From Triplophysa rosa (lineage: Eukaryota; Chordata; Actinopteri; Cypriniformes; Nemacheilidae): a stretch of DNA of 64,000 nt. The notes under the pieces are model-generated. The model ran no database searches and was not told the DNA's origin. It saw nothing but the letters and a program-made list of their open reading frames with translations. This document shows, one piece after another, positions 44,601 through 55,997 of this stretch; the stretch's first letter is position 1, and every line of letters starts with the position of its first letter. The stretch lies in assembly GCF_024868665.1 (NCBI RefSeq), contig NC_079898.1:24475191-24539190 (forward strand), written 5' to 3'. The translations under genes were made by a program, and so were the position numbers.

Positions 44601-47600
44601 AGTAGGAAAGAGTGGTTGAAGTTCATTTTTAAAGACGATCCAGCTCACGTGGGGAAAACTTTTAGCGTTTGTTCGATTCATTTCAGCAAATGCAAAGCAG
44701 TGCTGTGCCGTCAATATTGGATCCGATAGGAATGGCGCAGCAATCTTACGCGAGTAAAACATATTTGTACTATGCGTCACTATTGCTTTGTTAGAGATCG
44801 CTTGATATGCCCTGATAGTATTACCTGGGGACCTCTAGTCATTTTTAATTGTAATCGGCATCTCTGTGATTTGGCGGGCTCATATATCATTTTTCAAGGT
44901 TTTATCCACCGTTTGAGAATAATGGAGGCTGTTTTGAAGTGTTTTGATATTATTTCTGGTGCTGGGTCATATCCATATCTGCCAACACTGTTGTTTTGGC
45001 CGGGAGTCTACAGTTTGTTTATTTATCATGAAAACTCTTCTGTCCGGTTCGCGGGTCTTAATTGCTGACATGTACGGTCATATATCACTAAACACCATAC
45101 AACTATAGGCTATACAAACTATACGCAAAGCCTTGCCATCACATCCGGGAAATAAGTCCATAAATTTGAGTAAAATCAAGTTACCTAACGTTACGTGTGT
45201 AACCAAATTCACAGAAGGCTCCAACTAAGTCAACTACGCAAGCTGCTATCCAATCATAGCAGTGGGCGTTTACTCCCAAGTCTTCTATGCGGCCCGCCCT
45301 TAAAAACTGAGCGTTTCTCCAGCCGGCCTCAAAACCCGGGGAGAAAATAGCCCATTACTTATTGATTTTGATGTTTTCCAATGTACAAATCACATGAACG
45401 TCTTAAGTAGACCTCAGACAATAGTATAAAACGGCCAAAACAAATACGGTATTTAACTGTATCTGAGTTTGCAATCAGTTCTTCGGAGGGGTGTAAAAAA
45501 CTGGAAAAGAAATGTGAATTTTAAATATTTCATTAGCTCATTTTTACAGAATGCAGACCTTCCGCGAGGAAAAACTGTTTACTTTCGGTTTTAAGGTAAG
45601 AAACGACGTTCAAATGTCACAAACAGGTAATTTGGTTTAGTCATTTGTAATTTTAATGTCATATATGTTATTAAAAGACATATTTATATTTAACTTGTCA
45701 AAATGAGTTGCTGCATCCAGGTTACTGTGTGTCATTAGTTTTGAGCGGTTGTTATCTGGGAATAACGAACCTGCAAATGTTGCGACTGGCCAATCAGAAT
45801 CAAGCGTTCCAACGAGCCGTGTAATAATATCCCTGACCATATATCCTTCAAATGAACACTACCACAGCTGGCTTAATGAAATGTCTATGTAATGTCTGAA
45901 AAATATCTAAAGAAAATACGAAAACAATTATTATTTATAAGGGTTTAGTTACCTGTTTACTCTTAAAAAGCTTTTTCTGAACTCATAAACCTGCTGTTGG
46001 TAAACAGCTTCTGCATCAGCAAATGAAGATGTCATGAGCTCATCATGTGAAACACATTACCAGAAAGATGTGGATTTCTAAGACTAGCGGGAAAAACATG
46101 GAAATAAATCTGACAGCAACCAGACAACTACATTTTTAGAACCGCTAATGATTTTGTAGTCTAGATTTTCCAGTGAAATCTGAAGCAATATCTTTTGACT
46201 TAAAGACTTTTGGTAATGAGTGCAGATTTGTGTACTGCAAGTTTGCAACATCCCACATAAATCAACTCTTGTTGAGGCCCAAGGCTCCAGACGGGCTTCT
46301 GTAATATGCAATTAAAAAACAAGTCATCTACGTAGACTGATGTAAATAACGCCCAGACACTTGGGGAAATCTCCAAGGATCAAAGGCAGGATAGAGGCGT
46401 TACCAAAGTCAATATTACAGAGCCAGACTTGCTCACTATTTTGATGTTTCAAATGCAGAATACCATTTTAAATACAGAAAACAAGGAATAAATCCATTTT
46501 CGGCCGGACAACAGCTATAGATGAAGACCAGGGCAACAAGTGACAAAAACAGGAAAAAAACACAATTTATCAGTTTTGAATGACTACACGAAAGATTTAG
46601 AAAAACAAAATATGACCCGCAACAAAACCAGTCTTATAGGTAAATTTTTCAAAATTTAGATTTTTAGATCATCTAAAAGCTGAATAATTAATCTTTCCTT
46701 TGATGCACGGTTTGTTAGGATAGGACAATATCTGGCGGAGATACAACTGTTTAAAACTCTGGAATCTGAGAGTGCAAAAAATCTAAATATTGAGAAAATT
46801 GTCTTTAAAGTTGGTAATGAGAGGCACTGTAGCAGGCCATCCACTCACAAAAATAAAATTCTTATATATTTAGGCTATGAATTTTATAAAATATCTTCAA
46901 GGAACATGATCTTTACTTAATATCCTAATTATTTTTGGCATAAAAGAAACACAGATCATTTTGATCCATACAATGTATTTTTGGCCACAATTCCACCGTG
47001 ATTAAACAAACTCATTTCACCCAAAGAACCACGTGAGTAACTGCCAGCTACCAGACCATAAAAAACAGTCTCCTACCTTCGGTCCACATGAATGGACCCT
47101 GTGTTTGTGTCCACTGACTGTGAAATCTAACACTCTCTAAACCACCTGCCGTCAGTATTTTCTACATATTACCACAGCCATGTCACCTTAGATCAAATAA
47201 ACCTATACAGGTGAATATATATTATATTAATATATATATTTTGGTAGTAAATGTGCTGTATCACGGCTCAGCTGAATGGTTGCAGCCTCTTCCTTGTTTA
47301 GACAATGGTCATTTGTCCAAAGCAAGATAATGGGGCTGGAATGGGTGGAACACGGGAAGGTCATGTGTCAGATACAACTGTGACCCCTGAGAAAACACAA
47401 ACACTTCAGATTTTACTTTTGACTTTACTGTTGTAAAGAAATCAACCCAGAGGAAAATGGTATTGCTCAGTCTCTGAACCAAAGCACATTTGCGTGCAAC
47501 TGCTCGAGTGCCACTGACGTGAAATTAGACATGTTTACACTGTCTGAGTCATCTTGACATCTTTACAAAAGTCTTCTTCATTAAGTGAGGGACCATTTAC

Positions 47601-48615
47601 ATCCAGTCAGTTGTTATCGCAAATAAACCCCTTCAGGTTGGCTGTTCGTTATTACTTATTAAGATACAACTTTTGATTTTAAAAATGTATTCATAAACAT
47701 GAATTAAGATCAATAAATAATGCTTGAAGGAACAGTTCACCCAAACCCATCATTTACCCACTCTCTTGAGTTTTTCCACGTCTGTACACATTTCTTTGTT
47801 GTGATGAACACAGAGAAAGATATTTAGAAGAATGCTTGCAAGCGAACAGTTCTTGGCCACCACCGACTAACATAGTAAGAAAAACTTCGTTAAAAATGTC
47901 TTTGTTCTGAAAAAATGTAGGAAAGTAAAACGTTCTGGGGAATTTTTGACTACCATTGTAATTTTTCCTAGTCAATGGTGGCCGAGAACTTTTTAGTAAC
48001 AAGCATTCTTCCAAATATCTTTCTCTGTATTTATCGAAACAAAGAATTTGATACAGATTTGAAAAAACTCGAGGGAGAGTAAATGATGACAGAATATTTT
48101 GGGGGGGATGAACTGTCCCTTTAAGTTTTAATGTTAGTTTCTGTTAACTAATGTAGCTATGCAGTATTACCGTTTTAACAGTTGATTGATCAAATTACAT
48201 CAAATGTTATGGCTTTGCTTCCCACTGTTTACAATTGTGGCCAGAAATAAAGTACAATTTATCTTTTTTGCTCAAAGTTTCAAAAAGATGTGATCACTTA
48301 AATAAGTGGGAACAACTTGCATCCTCCAGGACATGTGGACCCGAGTGTAACTACAGTTTTGGAGTAAAACCAGAGTAATCCACGAATAGTTTCAATACAG
48401 TAACCATAGTTTAACTTTACTATGATAACAAATAACAAAGACTATCAATCTGCCAAAAAATTAGTTACTATAGTTTTACTATTATAAAATCAAAGTTACC
48501 TACATTTTTAATGAAATAAACTACGTGGGCTGTTTACATGCGAGAATAAAGCAAGGAAAGTCTTACCCGCAAACGGCAGCGTGCTCCAGACGAACAGATA
48601 ATTCGCCAAAAACAT
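38678..48615 (-). CDS. B7-family immunoglobulin-superfamily membrane protein (4 exons, 276 aa)
   Basis: Exons on the minus strand: 48615-48567 (signal peptide, MFLANYLFVW...), 41123-40776 (IgV-like), 40439-40167 (IgC-like) and 38838-38678 (membrane segment and tail), all GT-AG, 831 nt in frame. The IgV domain has Cys40, Trp55, a D-x-G-x-Y-x-C motif at 108-114, and VHSYYYQQDQ plus NRT and GNATL, features typical of B7 ligands (CD276, VTCN1, HHLA2, CD274). The second domain (about 133-222) has GFPKPEVVWQD, close to CD276, but contains no cysteine at all: Tyr153 and Phe204 occupy the disulfide positions. Residues 229-253 form the transmembrane helix, followed by a 23-residue tail without a clear signalling motif. 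B7 proteins sit on the cell surface and modulate T-cell activation. The exact orthologue is unclear, so no symbol is given. Intron 1 is 7.4 kb. A further 3' exon cannot be excluded. Confidence 0.85.
39254..39568. repeat. inverted-repeat MITE (family B, copy 4)
   Basis: AAAGGGATAGTTCACTTAAA at the left and GGGGTGAACTGTCCCTTTAA at the right are inverted ends. It lies in intron 3 of the B7-family gene. Confidence 0.88.
41778..42297. repeat. non-autonomous Tc1/mariner-like element
   Basis: TATACAAAAAATTAAGAGAC with CATTCC at the left pairs with the complement of the right end (ATATACAGCCACGAAAAAAT then AAAGAGACCAT). The inside is AT-rich and non-coding. It is in intron 1 of the B7-family gene. 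Confidence 0.55.
42298..43607. other. intron 1 of the B7-family gene, nothing recognised
   Basis: AT-rich intronic DNA. The 74-residue plus-strand frame at 43,377 has no family resemblance. Confidence 0.4.
43608..43728. repeat. short foldback repeat with AACCCAGCA arms
   Basis: GTGCTGGGTTGTTTTTGACC and CCAGCATGGGTCAATAACAA followed by CCCAGCAC form an imperfect hairpin, with TGGGTCATTTTAACCCAGCA between. It is a common small fish MITE. Confidence 0.7.
44225..45370 (+). mobile_element. DNA element carrying a THAP-domain fragment
   Basis: The ATG at 44,518 opens MPLKIAKYCAVSGCGR, then LNLPSD, RKEWLKFIF and FSVCSIHFSKC. This is the N-terminal C2CH zinc finger of a THAP domain (C-x4-C, the invariant Pro and Trp, then C-x2-H). 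The usual C-terminal AVPxF box is absent, and the frame leaves homology at about 44,690 and ends at 44,729. Flanks rich in CpG (44,270-44,510 and 45,210-45,370) match sequence I recall as repeated in zebrafish together with this THAP start. THAP fingers occur in P-element-type transposases and in host transcription factors. I read this as a non-autonomous relative; the limits are approximate. Confidence 0.5.
45500..45831 (-). repeat. non-autonomous DNA element (family C, copy 3, inverted)
   Basis: This is the reverse orientation of 36,056-36,300: CCAATCAGAATCAAGCGTTC, GGAATAACGAACCTGCAAAT, CATTTGTAATTTTAATGTCA and AATATTTCATTAGCTCATTT all match its complement. It ends at AACGAGCCGTGTAATAATAT, and is truncated relative to copy 2. 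Confidence 0.75.
46608..46985. repeat. non-autonomous DNA transposon copy (family A, copy 2)
   Basis: It is homologous to 2,210-2,670 in the same orientation (TATGACCCGCAACAAAACCA at the start, TACAATGTATTTTTGGCCAC near the end). The right terminus is missing. It lies in intron 1 of the B7-family gene. Confidence 0.72.
47726..48123. repeat. inverted-repeat MITE (family B, copy 5)
   Basis: GAAGGAACAGTTCACCCAAA at the left and GGGATGAACTGTCCCTTTAA at the right, with paired inner arms (GGAAGAATGCTTGC... against ...CAAGCATTCTTCC). A family C remnant lies just before it, at 47,589-47,660 (AAATAAACCCCTTCAGG). Confidence 0.85.
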
Positions 48616-49002
48616 CGTAACAACTGTGAAGTGAACAAACTACAAACGGACATCAAACTCGAAGGTGCGCACTTGCAACCACGCAGCCGATGCCAATGCG
48701 CAGTAACCTTTAAAACTAATAAACCTTTCCTTTAACGTAAGAACAGACGGATTCTCTGTTTAAAAATGTCAGAGAATCAGCCTCGGCAACACCAGAAGTA
48801 TTTCCGAAATGTTTTAAAAGCAGCCAGTCACCACTTAACCGAAGCTCGATGGTGGGAGGTAGCGAGGTGGTCCCGCCTCAGTTCGTTGCCAATGTTTAGA
48901 GGAGTATGCGCGAGCCTAAGTTGGTTGTTAGCCAACTTTGTGGGATCAACAATGTTTAAATTAATCGGATAATCATGACTTTCCGTACTACGGAGCCCAT
49001 CT
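48616..49002. other. 5' flank and putative promoter of the B7-family gene
   Basis: The ATG at 48,615 is followed on the right by moderately CpG-containing DNA (GGTGCGCACTTGCAACCACG). No TATA box or start site was established. The plus-strand frame at 48,766-48,972 is not supported by any motif. Confidence 0.35.
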
Positions 49003-49478
49003 GTACGGAGCCCGTCTGGTCACCCCTCGGAGAAAAGAAAACAAGACCCGCAAATCCGTGGCCACAGTTTTGTAATTCGTTCCCTCAGTTTAAAAATCCG
49101 TGCTCTCGGATTAATAAACTGTACCCACAGTTTACAAAACCGTGCTCTCGGATTAATAAACTGTACCCACGAGCTCTCGGTTTTGTAAACCTTCCCCTCA
49201 GTTTTTGAAATCTGTACCCACGAATTCATAATCTGTGCCCACGCTTTCGCAATCCGTTCGCACAGTTTTGCAAACTGTAGCCTACTCGCGGAATTGAAGC
49301 CTCTGTCTGTCAACAGAACAAGCTCCTTCCTACAGGACCATTAACGAATGTTGTATACTGTTTTATATATAAATTGTCCTAATGTGTTTACACACGAGCG
49401 CGTGGCGCATATAAAGCATGCGTTCATTGACTCGTTTCACTGGCATAAAGTTGGTTGGTGACCAGACGGGCTCCGTAC
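49003..49478. mobile_element. 476-bp element with 19-bp perfect inverted ends and an internal 22-bp repeat array
   Basis: GTACGGAGCCCGTCTGGTC at 49,003-49,021 is exactly complementary to GACCAGACGGGCTCCGTAC at 49,460-49,478. Inside, from 49,058 to about 49,285, a degenerate unit of roughly 20-24 bp (TTTTGTAATCCGTNCCCACG-like) is repeated about ten times. A partly related copy of the left end (TACGGAGCCCATCT) lies just outside at 48,989. There is no coding frame. It is a non-autonomous DNA transposon by structure; the family is not identified. Confidence 0.7.
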
Positions 49479-50326
49479 TGGACTATTTCTGTAATTGCGC
49501 GGAGTTTAGCACCCCTCGCGTGCAGCGCGTATTTTTGTCGGCGCACATGGTGAACAGATGAGAGTATAGAAGCTGTGTCTCGTTTCGTAAGGCCTCCAGA
49601 GGCATCATCCTCTAGGATGCGGTATACGGAAGATTCTCAATTTAGAATTAAACGAGACATCCTTCGTAGGACATATTGGCAGAAAAGGATGTATTCTATG
49701 ACAACACGTTGCACTCGCACACCTGTCAAATGAATTAAAATGATTTCTACATGATTTAAGAGGTATAAGAAGTTGGTTACTTTCTACCCTAAACAATTCC
49801 AAAAGAGTTAAACGAATATACAATTTTTGCCTTACTCTTTCAAAACGTTTAAAAATCACTAAACACTTGTAAACCTATTTACTACATATGCCTGCTAAGA
49901 TTAAAAAAACGTGACACAAATTGTAAACTGTTAACATTTAAACACCACATATTTGATTGAATGTGCAGCTGTTGCCGTTTATTCAAATAACAGACGTTGG
50001 CCGACGCAAAGAATTGTGGGTTATCTCTAGCAACGAAGGATACGGTGTTCTTCCAATTTATGCATCCCTATCAAATTTTGCTACCTTCATACAAAACAGG
50101 ACTAACCCCTCCCCCAACCCAACCCTTACACTAAATAACCCCTCCCCCAACCCAATCACAACACGAGGGTAGCACAAATTTATGGGTAGCATAAATTGGC
50201 AGAGCACCGGCTCATGTGTCTGGAGAGTCCTACCTGATTTTATGAAACGAGACAGCCTTGATGACGTAGCAGGCTTCAAATGAGACCTGGAGGACACAGC
50301 CTTACAAAATGAGACACAGCCAGAGC
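49479..50326. other. intergenic, nothing firm
   Basis: A CCCTCCCCCAACCCAA segment is directly duplicated at about 50,107 and 50,142. No gene or bounded repeat was recognised in the rest. Confidence 0.4.
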
Positions 50327-51705
50327 TAACAATTTTTGGTTACCAGAACGTTCCCCTAACGTTAGTTTTTGGTTCCCAGAACGTTATTTACTAAGGTTCG
50401 TTTTTGGTTCTCCAGGAAAGTTTTCTTTATGTTAATAGAACGTTAGTTTCTAGTTCCCATAACGTTCTGGGAACCAAAAACTAACGTTAGGGGAACGTTA
50501 CCCTGACGTTATAGAAACCATGAAACCATCTTGGTAAGATAACCAAAAACAAACCTTAAAAAAAACTTTCTGGGAACCAGAAACTAACGTTAGGGGAACG
50601 TTCCAAGAACGTTAGCCTAAATATTTTTATCGGTCCGTTTGGCCTCATTCAGTAATGAATACATCCATGCTGTGTTTTATCCATCGCTTGTCTAATCTAA
50701 TTAAAATAAGTAAAATACATCATCCCACACAATATGGAAGATGAAATCAATGCATTAGATAATTCTTTTAGCCTAATAATTCCTTTTTCATTACTGAAGT
50801 AGCCTAATTTTCGATTTTTAACAGCACAGTATATCATTTCTAATAAAAAAAAACACTATGTGTATAGGCCTACCTCAACATCAGACATTATAGATATTGA
50901 AATAAAATAACCAATGACTTCAACACAATATTTAAAGCAGATTTTTATTGACAGAAGAGTAAACATTTAATTAAGCTAACAATATTCTTGTCTCACCACA
51001 GAAGTATAGCGCGGCTCAGTCTTTAGATAATCAAAAGCCCTGAGTTCAATCCTTACATCATCATGGTCTGTTGATTTAGATGTGTCAAATCAATCGAAAA
51101 TCACGAAAATATAAGTTTACTCTCAAATCTGTACGTTTTTTGATAAAAATTTAAAATAAATAAACCGCTAAACTAATGTGTTAAAAGAAATGACCCTTAA
51201 TTTTTAAATGACGGGAGTGCGCGGCAGAGCGGAGAATGCACGTGCTCGAGCGCACACACATACAGTAACAGATAACCACACTAAAGAAATACACATGGAT
51301 ATATATGATTGTATTTTCATTTAGCTTAACTAGTTTATTATTTTCAGCCATTAAAGGGCACATTTATTCATTTCATTTGGTCAGTATAACATGTGTTAAT
51401 GTGATCTTATAATTTCTGTATTGCATATGTCACTGACGTTTACCAGTTTTGAATATTTTTACCATTAAAAATAGCCAAAAGAGAACGATCAGGGAACGTT
51501 ATTTTCTGGTTGCAAAAAAAGAACCAAAAAAGAACCATCAGGGAACTTTGTTTTCTGGTTGCAAAAAATAACCATCAGAGAACGTTATTTTCGGGCTGCA
51601 AAACCCCCCTGAAAAGAACGTTCTTAGAACGTTATTTTTTGGTTACCGAAAAAATAACCAAAAGGGAACCAAAAACTAACGTTAGGGGAACGTTCTGTGT
51701 TTGCT
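50327..51705. repeat. about 1.4-kb element rich in GGTTCCC/AACGTT subterminal repeats
   Basis: CTAACGTTAGGGGAACGTT or its complement occurs at about 50,352, 50,482, 50,584 and 51,675, and (G)GGAACGTTATTTTCTGGTTG at about 51,491 with variants to 51,650. Left and right flanks of a 900-bp AT-rich middle (50,640-51,470) both carry the clusters. It appears to be a DNA element with inverted, repeated subterminal motifs, and has no transposase frame. Confidence 0.55.
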
Positions 51706-52516
51706 GGGTATGCACGTGTCGTCAATTTCCCACGTGAGCACGCCGGAACGCGCCTGCTTGAGTGGTAAAACACTGGCAAAATGAATGGTTACAATATCAG
51801 TCATAAGTCAATACCTAAGTCAAGGTAGTCGTAAGGATCACCGTCGAGTCCAGCTGCTTGTAGTTTCAGTAAATAATTGCGTGTTTTAGTCCCGGGCTGC
51901 GTCCGAAATCGTATACTGTGACAGTACGTAGTGAATTTGAATAAGTGCCTACCTATCGGCCGTCAAAACAGTACGTTCTGTATAGCATGAGTGTGAGTAG
52001 TATGAATAAATTTCGGACATACTGCGTCCGCCATGTTTTATGGTCATGTGACCCGTATGCTCTTTGACCTATGACGTATTAACAACAACCTACACGTCAG
52101 AGTTGATAAAAACATAATTTTGTCACGAGAAATTAATTAATTGGCACTTACATTAAAAACGGACGTCCGCCTTCAAATTTTCCGCTATATTTATTTGATT
52201 TACTTTTGAAATTTGACCGTTGCTCTGCTCCCGTGGCATCATGGGATAGATAAGTGTCCATCCAATCCACACTCACAAATCTCGGCGGTAGTAGTAGACC
52301 ATCCGGGTATTTCTCACCTACTGTATTTTGCATACTGAGGTTTCGGACATACTATTCATGACTCATACTCATTTTCGCCTACTATATAGTATGGAAGTAG
52401 GCGATTTCGGACGCAGCCCCGGTCTTTTGTTCCTCCCGTAGCCATTTTGCCATAGTTTTATCACTCAAGGGAGCGTCCCGGCGTGTTCACGTGGGAAAGT
52501 GACGTCAATGCATACC
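51706..52516. mobile_element. DNA element with about 60-bp inverted ends (outer of a nested pair)
   Basis: The left end GGGTATGCACGTGTCGTCAA, TTTCCCACGTGAGCACGCCG pairs with the complement of the right end (GGGTATGCATTGACGTCACT, TTTCCCACGTGAACACGCCG). The arms extend through TTGAGTG(G/A)TAAAAC. The second element at 51,894-52,419 sits inside it. It is non-coding. Confidence 0.75.
51894..52419. mobile_element. 526-bp MITE with GGGCTGCGTCCGAAATCG inverted ends (inner)
   Basis: GGGCTGCGTCCGAAATCG at the left is the exact complement of CGATTTCGGACGCAGCCC at 52,402-52,419. The inside is rich in TAGTAT/ATACTA and TTTCGGACATACT motifs. It is a well-known type of fish MITE, inserted into the element described at 51,706-52,516. 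Confidence 0.85.
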
Positions 52517-53013
52517 CTCCATTCATACCGCACGCGAACACTTGACTCACCTGAATATCAACTAGCAACTGGTCTCTTCTAGAAACATTCTGGCTTGAGC
52601 ACAAATGATCTTTAGCTTGTTAGGTTAATTACAGGAGAACACTTGTCAGTCCAAATTTTGTGACTGAACTTTAAGTGAATATTACGCTAGCTAATGTACT
52701 AATCAACAGCAATAGTTTCTACAGCACATTTTTATTGCAATTTGATGACACCGAGATGAGCAAATGACATAGATCTTATATCAACACATTTTAGAGATGC
52801 ACCTACAGACTTTTCTCTCACTTACTAAATGTATAACGTGACTACAGTTATACTGTTCATGGGAAAGTTAATAAAACAATGCCAGTAAAGGAGCATGAAA
52901 TCATTTATTAAGGTCTCACCACATTTACATAAAAACAGTAGCAAAATTAAAAGATTCATAAAAACAGACTTGTTCATTAAATCCATCACTGATAAAAACA
53001 CTTGTCTCATTTA

Positions 53014-54452
53014 TTACACCCATCGCTCAGTCATAAAAGGAAGACGTGCCACTGCCCACTTCAGTACAAAGTGAACGGCAACAAAAGCCTGCAACAGAGA
53101 ACATCTATTAATACTAAGCATTTACAATCATGACAACATTACATGGAATAGTTTGTATAGTTAAAAACTGAAATGCAAGTAAACAGGTCATTTTAGAAGG
53201 CTTGAACTTAAAAACCTCTCCTATTTTTTCTGCAGTTTGCATTTAGTTATGACAAGGATAAAAAAGACAATTTACAGCAACATTTAAACTTCAATACGTC
53301 AATTTTCTCGTGCAAAAGGTTTTACTTGTGCTTTACTTCGTTAGTAGGAAATATCAATATAAATGTCTGACTGTAAAAAAAGCAATTGTATGAATAAGTC
53401 CTCCAACAAATGGTATGACCAACACAGAGAAATCTTATTTCATCAAGTCAGTCTGACCCTACATGAGGAAAAACTGAGACAGCCTACATCCTAAAGCACT
53501 GTGCCACGTGAATATCCCAAAGTCAAAATAACAGAGACCAACAAATTATAACCTATACAGTTAACTTTAGACTTCAGTTCAGATGTACATGAGTGATTCC
53601 AGATTTCAATACTAAATCCATAAGAACCACAGGCATTTAACTAAAATACCAATGCATGTAAAAAAAACCCTATCATTCCCATGAATGTGTGTGTATAGAG
53701 TTCTTTAATTTTGAGAAAAAAAGATAAAAATACTCCACCTGTGGCAGCATCTGGTAAAGGTCAATCTGGAGACAAGCTCTCCGTGTCAGTCACTGAGCAA
53801 CACAAGAAAGACTAAAAGTTAATACACCGAGCTTACAATCTCAACACGTTTCATTTCAACAAATCCTATACTACACATATTATGAGCTTGTTAGATTTGA
53901 GGATACTTTTTGTCTTTTTGTAAAGCTAAAACAGAATTTAGTAAAAACTTTTTAAGTACAGTAAGATTTTGACCAAAAAGCTAAAGTTTGATTACAAACC
54001 GACTAATAAGTTAACGTTTTATATCCATTAACCATATTTAGTAATATTGGTGAGTTTTAACCTTGGAAACAACAACATTTTAATTTGTATACAAATGTGT
54101 GAACATAGTGCTAAGAGAGGAAATTTAGGGTTGATATTACCTTTCTGAAGCTTGCGTTACACTTTACGCCTTCTTCCCTGGTTTTGTTTTTTATTAAGCC
54201 AGCGAGAGTCGAGTAACATTTGTCTTGAACTCAAAAGCACGTCTCTGTGGGTTGAGCACAATATCTAATGCGGTTTTCTTTTGCTCGCGCTGTTTTATTT
54301 CACACGCCCAGGGACAGATCAGGACCATACACCTGTCATTTGCATGTATACTTTACCTTTAAAAAAACCTATCTGTGCTTTTAGAGGGGACTCGGCAGGT
54401 CTTACCTCAAGATCCTTCACAATAGATGACAGACAAGAGGAGAGATCAATCT
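53014..54452 (-). other. three candidate coding exons of an unidentified minus-strand transcript
   Basis: Exon X (54,452-54,406) reads IDLSSCLSSIVKDLE up to a GAG|GTAAGA donor; the open frame runs further upstream as ATSYQSLKASDVT. Exon Y (53,765-53,739) lies between CTCCAG and a GTGGAG donor and reads IDLYQMLPQ. Exon Z (53,088-53,014) follows TGTTGCAG and reads AFVAVHFVLKWAVARLPF, then MTERWV and stop, immediately overlapped by AATAAA. All three are in the same phase. X would also join in phase to khdrbs1 exon 8, so they could be alternative 3' exons of that gene or a separate gene. No family was recognised, and chance is possible. Confidence 0.3.
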
Positions 54453-54516
54453 CTGTAACATCAGAGGCCTTTAGTGACTGATACGATGTAGCCGCTTTTG
54501 GAACAGGTATAAACAC

Positions 54517-55997
54517 ATTGCATTTACAGGGTTTTCTTGTATTGTGTATAAATCGTTGTTAACTTTCAATAGATTAACTTATTTTAAAGAGGTCATATCA
54601 GTTCAAATGTCAGCCATTACTAATTTTGTTATACAGGACCTTTCACATTCTTGCAAGAATTATGTAAACATTCTCTTTGCATTTACTTTAGGATTTGGAG
54701 TTCTACCTTTAAGTTTTCAATGCCTGCATCACAAAACAGTGCAGACAAACTGTCAGGGTCAAACCGGCATGAACAACACGTCTGTTCAAACACATTTACC
54801 TGCCAGATGTCACCAAACACGCAAGCTATTTTTGCCGCTTTGTTGAAAGTAAAGGACGTTTATAATGCGACAGCATTTTTTTCCTCGTATCTCAAGGGTT
54901 AATAAAAATAAACTATGATATGACCCCTTTAAGTTCTTTGCAGATCATATATTGCAGAGAAATTTTGCATATTTGGAGACAAACGTAACAAATAAACTTT
55001 CTCGATTTTGTTGTCAATTGTTCTTGTACAAGACATCATTGTGTGACTTCTAAAAGATTACAAATAACCTCATGGTAATTGCATAGTATTTAGCAACGGT
55101 TTATACACAATATATTTTGCATGATGAACAGTTATGCATGAGGGCAGTAAAACTTTTTTTGCAGAATTTTCATGCAGTTTTCAGTTTTGATAATAACAAA
55201 AGTCAAATACAACGTTTTAAAGGCTGTAAAAGAAAACTATGCTTTATTGACATTGATAGGGAAACATTTTTTGACATGTTTAGGTCCCTAGTTAGGCAAT
55301 GCACACAAATATGCTAATATTTTAACAGCCAAGTTATAAACAAAACAAAAACTTTCTAATATTCGGATAGAGTATGCACAATGCTTTGAGTGGCCTGTAC
55401 TTTTACTTGACTTAACGTAAAACGACAAAGCTCAACTGGTTTTGCTCCTGTAAAGACAACTAACTATTGCATATGGAAAATAATTGACATTTTAAAAGGT
55501 TTTGGAAAATGACTTTTGGACTATTTATAAAGAAAATGTTAGCTTTAAACCATGAGATTTTTCATTAAATTGGTAATCAGGTTGGTTTGTACAGGAACTA
55601 GTATTTTTATGCATCCGGTTCTAAGTGTTTTTTTGTTTTGCCGTAACAAAAATTGTGTTCGAAACAAATCTAAGCAAGCTAACATTGCCAGGCAGTTTTT
55701 TATTTTTTAAAGCAAATCATTTTTTACATGTGGTAATCTGCTAATTATCTAGCCTTCGATCATCCATTTTTCAGCGAGCAAACATTTTTTAAAAAAACAA
55801 TGAGAAAAACAAAGGTAAAGAGAATTTAAGCACGGCACAAACCTAAAAATTATTGTTTAGCATTCTATATAAGAGTAACCAAACGCATATGAACTAAAAC
55901 GGTATACAGACAAAAACAACTAGAATTACTTTTTTGATGGTTACAGGGGGTTAGAAGAGGAAGGGGTTGCCCAGGCAACCACAGTGCCGAGCAGCAT
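54517..55997 (-). other. downstream flank / probable 3' UTR of khdrbs1
   Basis: AT-rich DNA after the khdrbs1 stop. AATAAA on the minus strand at about 55,700 is a plausible poly(A) signal about 300 bases downstream. The frames at 54,544-54,902 and 55,117-55,317 have no recognised motif. Confidence 0.4.

Noticed and set aside
44772..45068. 98-residue frame after the THAP fragment
   Set aside because: Not in continuity with a transposase, no known motif; probably chance within the repeat.
48766..48972. 68-residue frame upstream of the B7-family gene
   Set aside because: No homology pattern or splice context; overlaps the edge of a transposon-rich zone.
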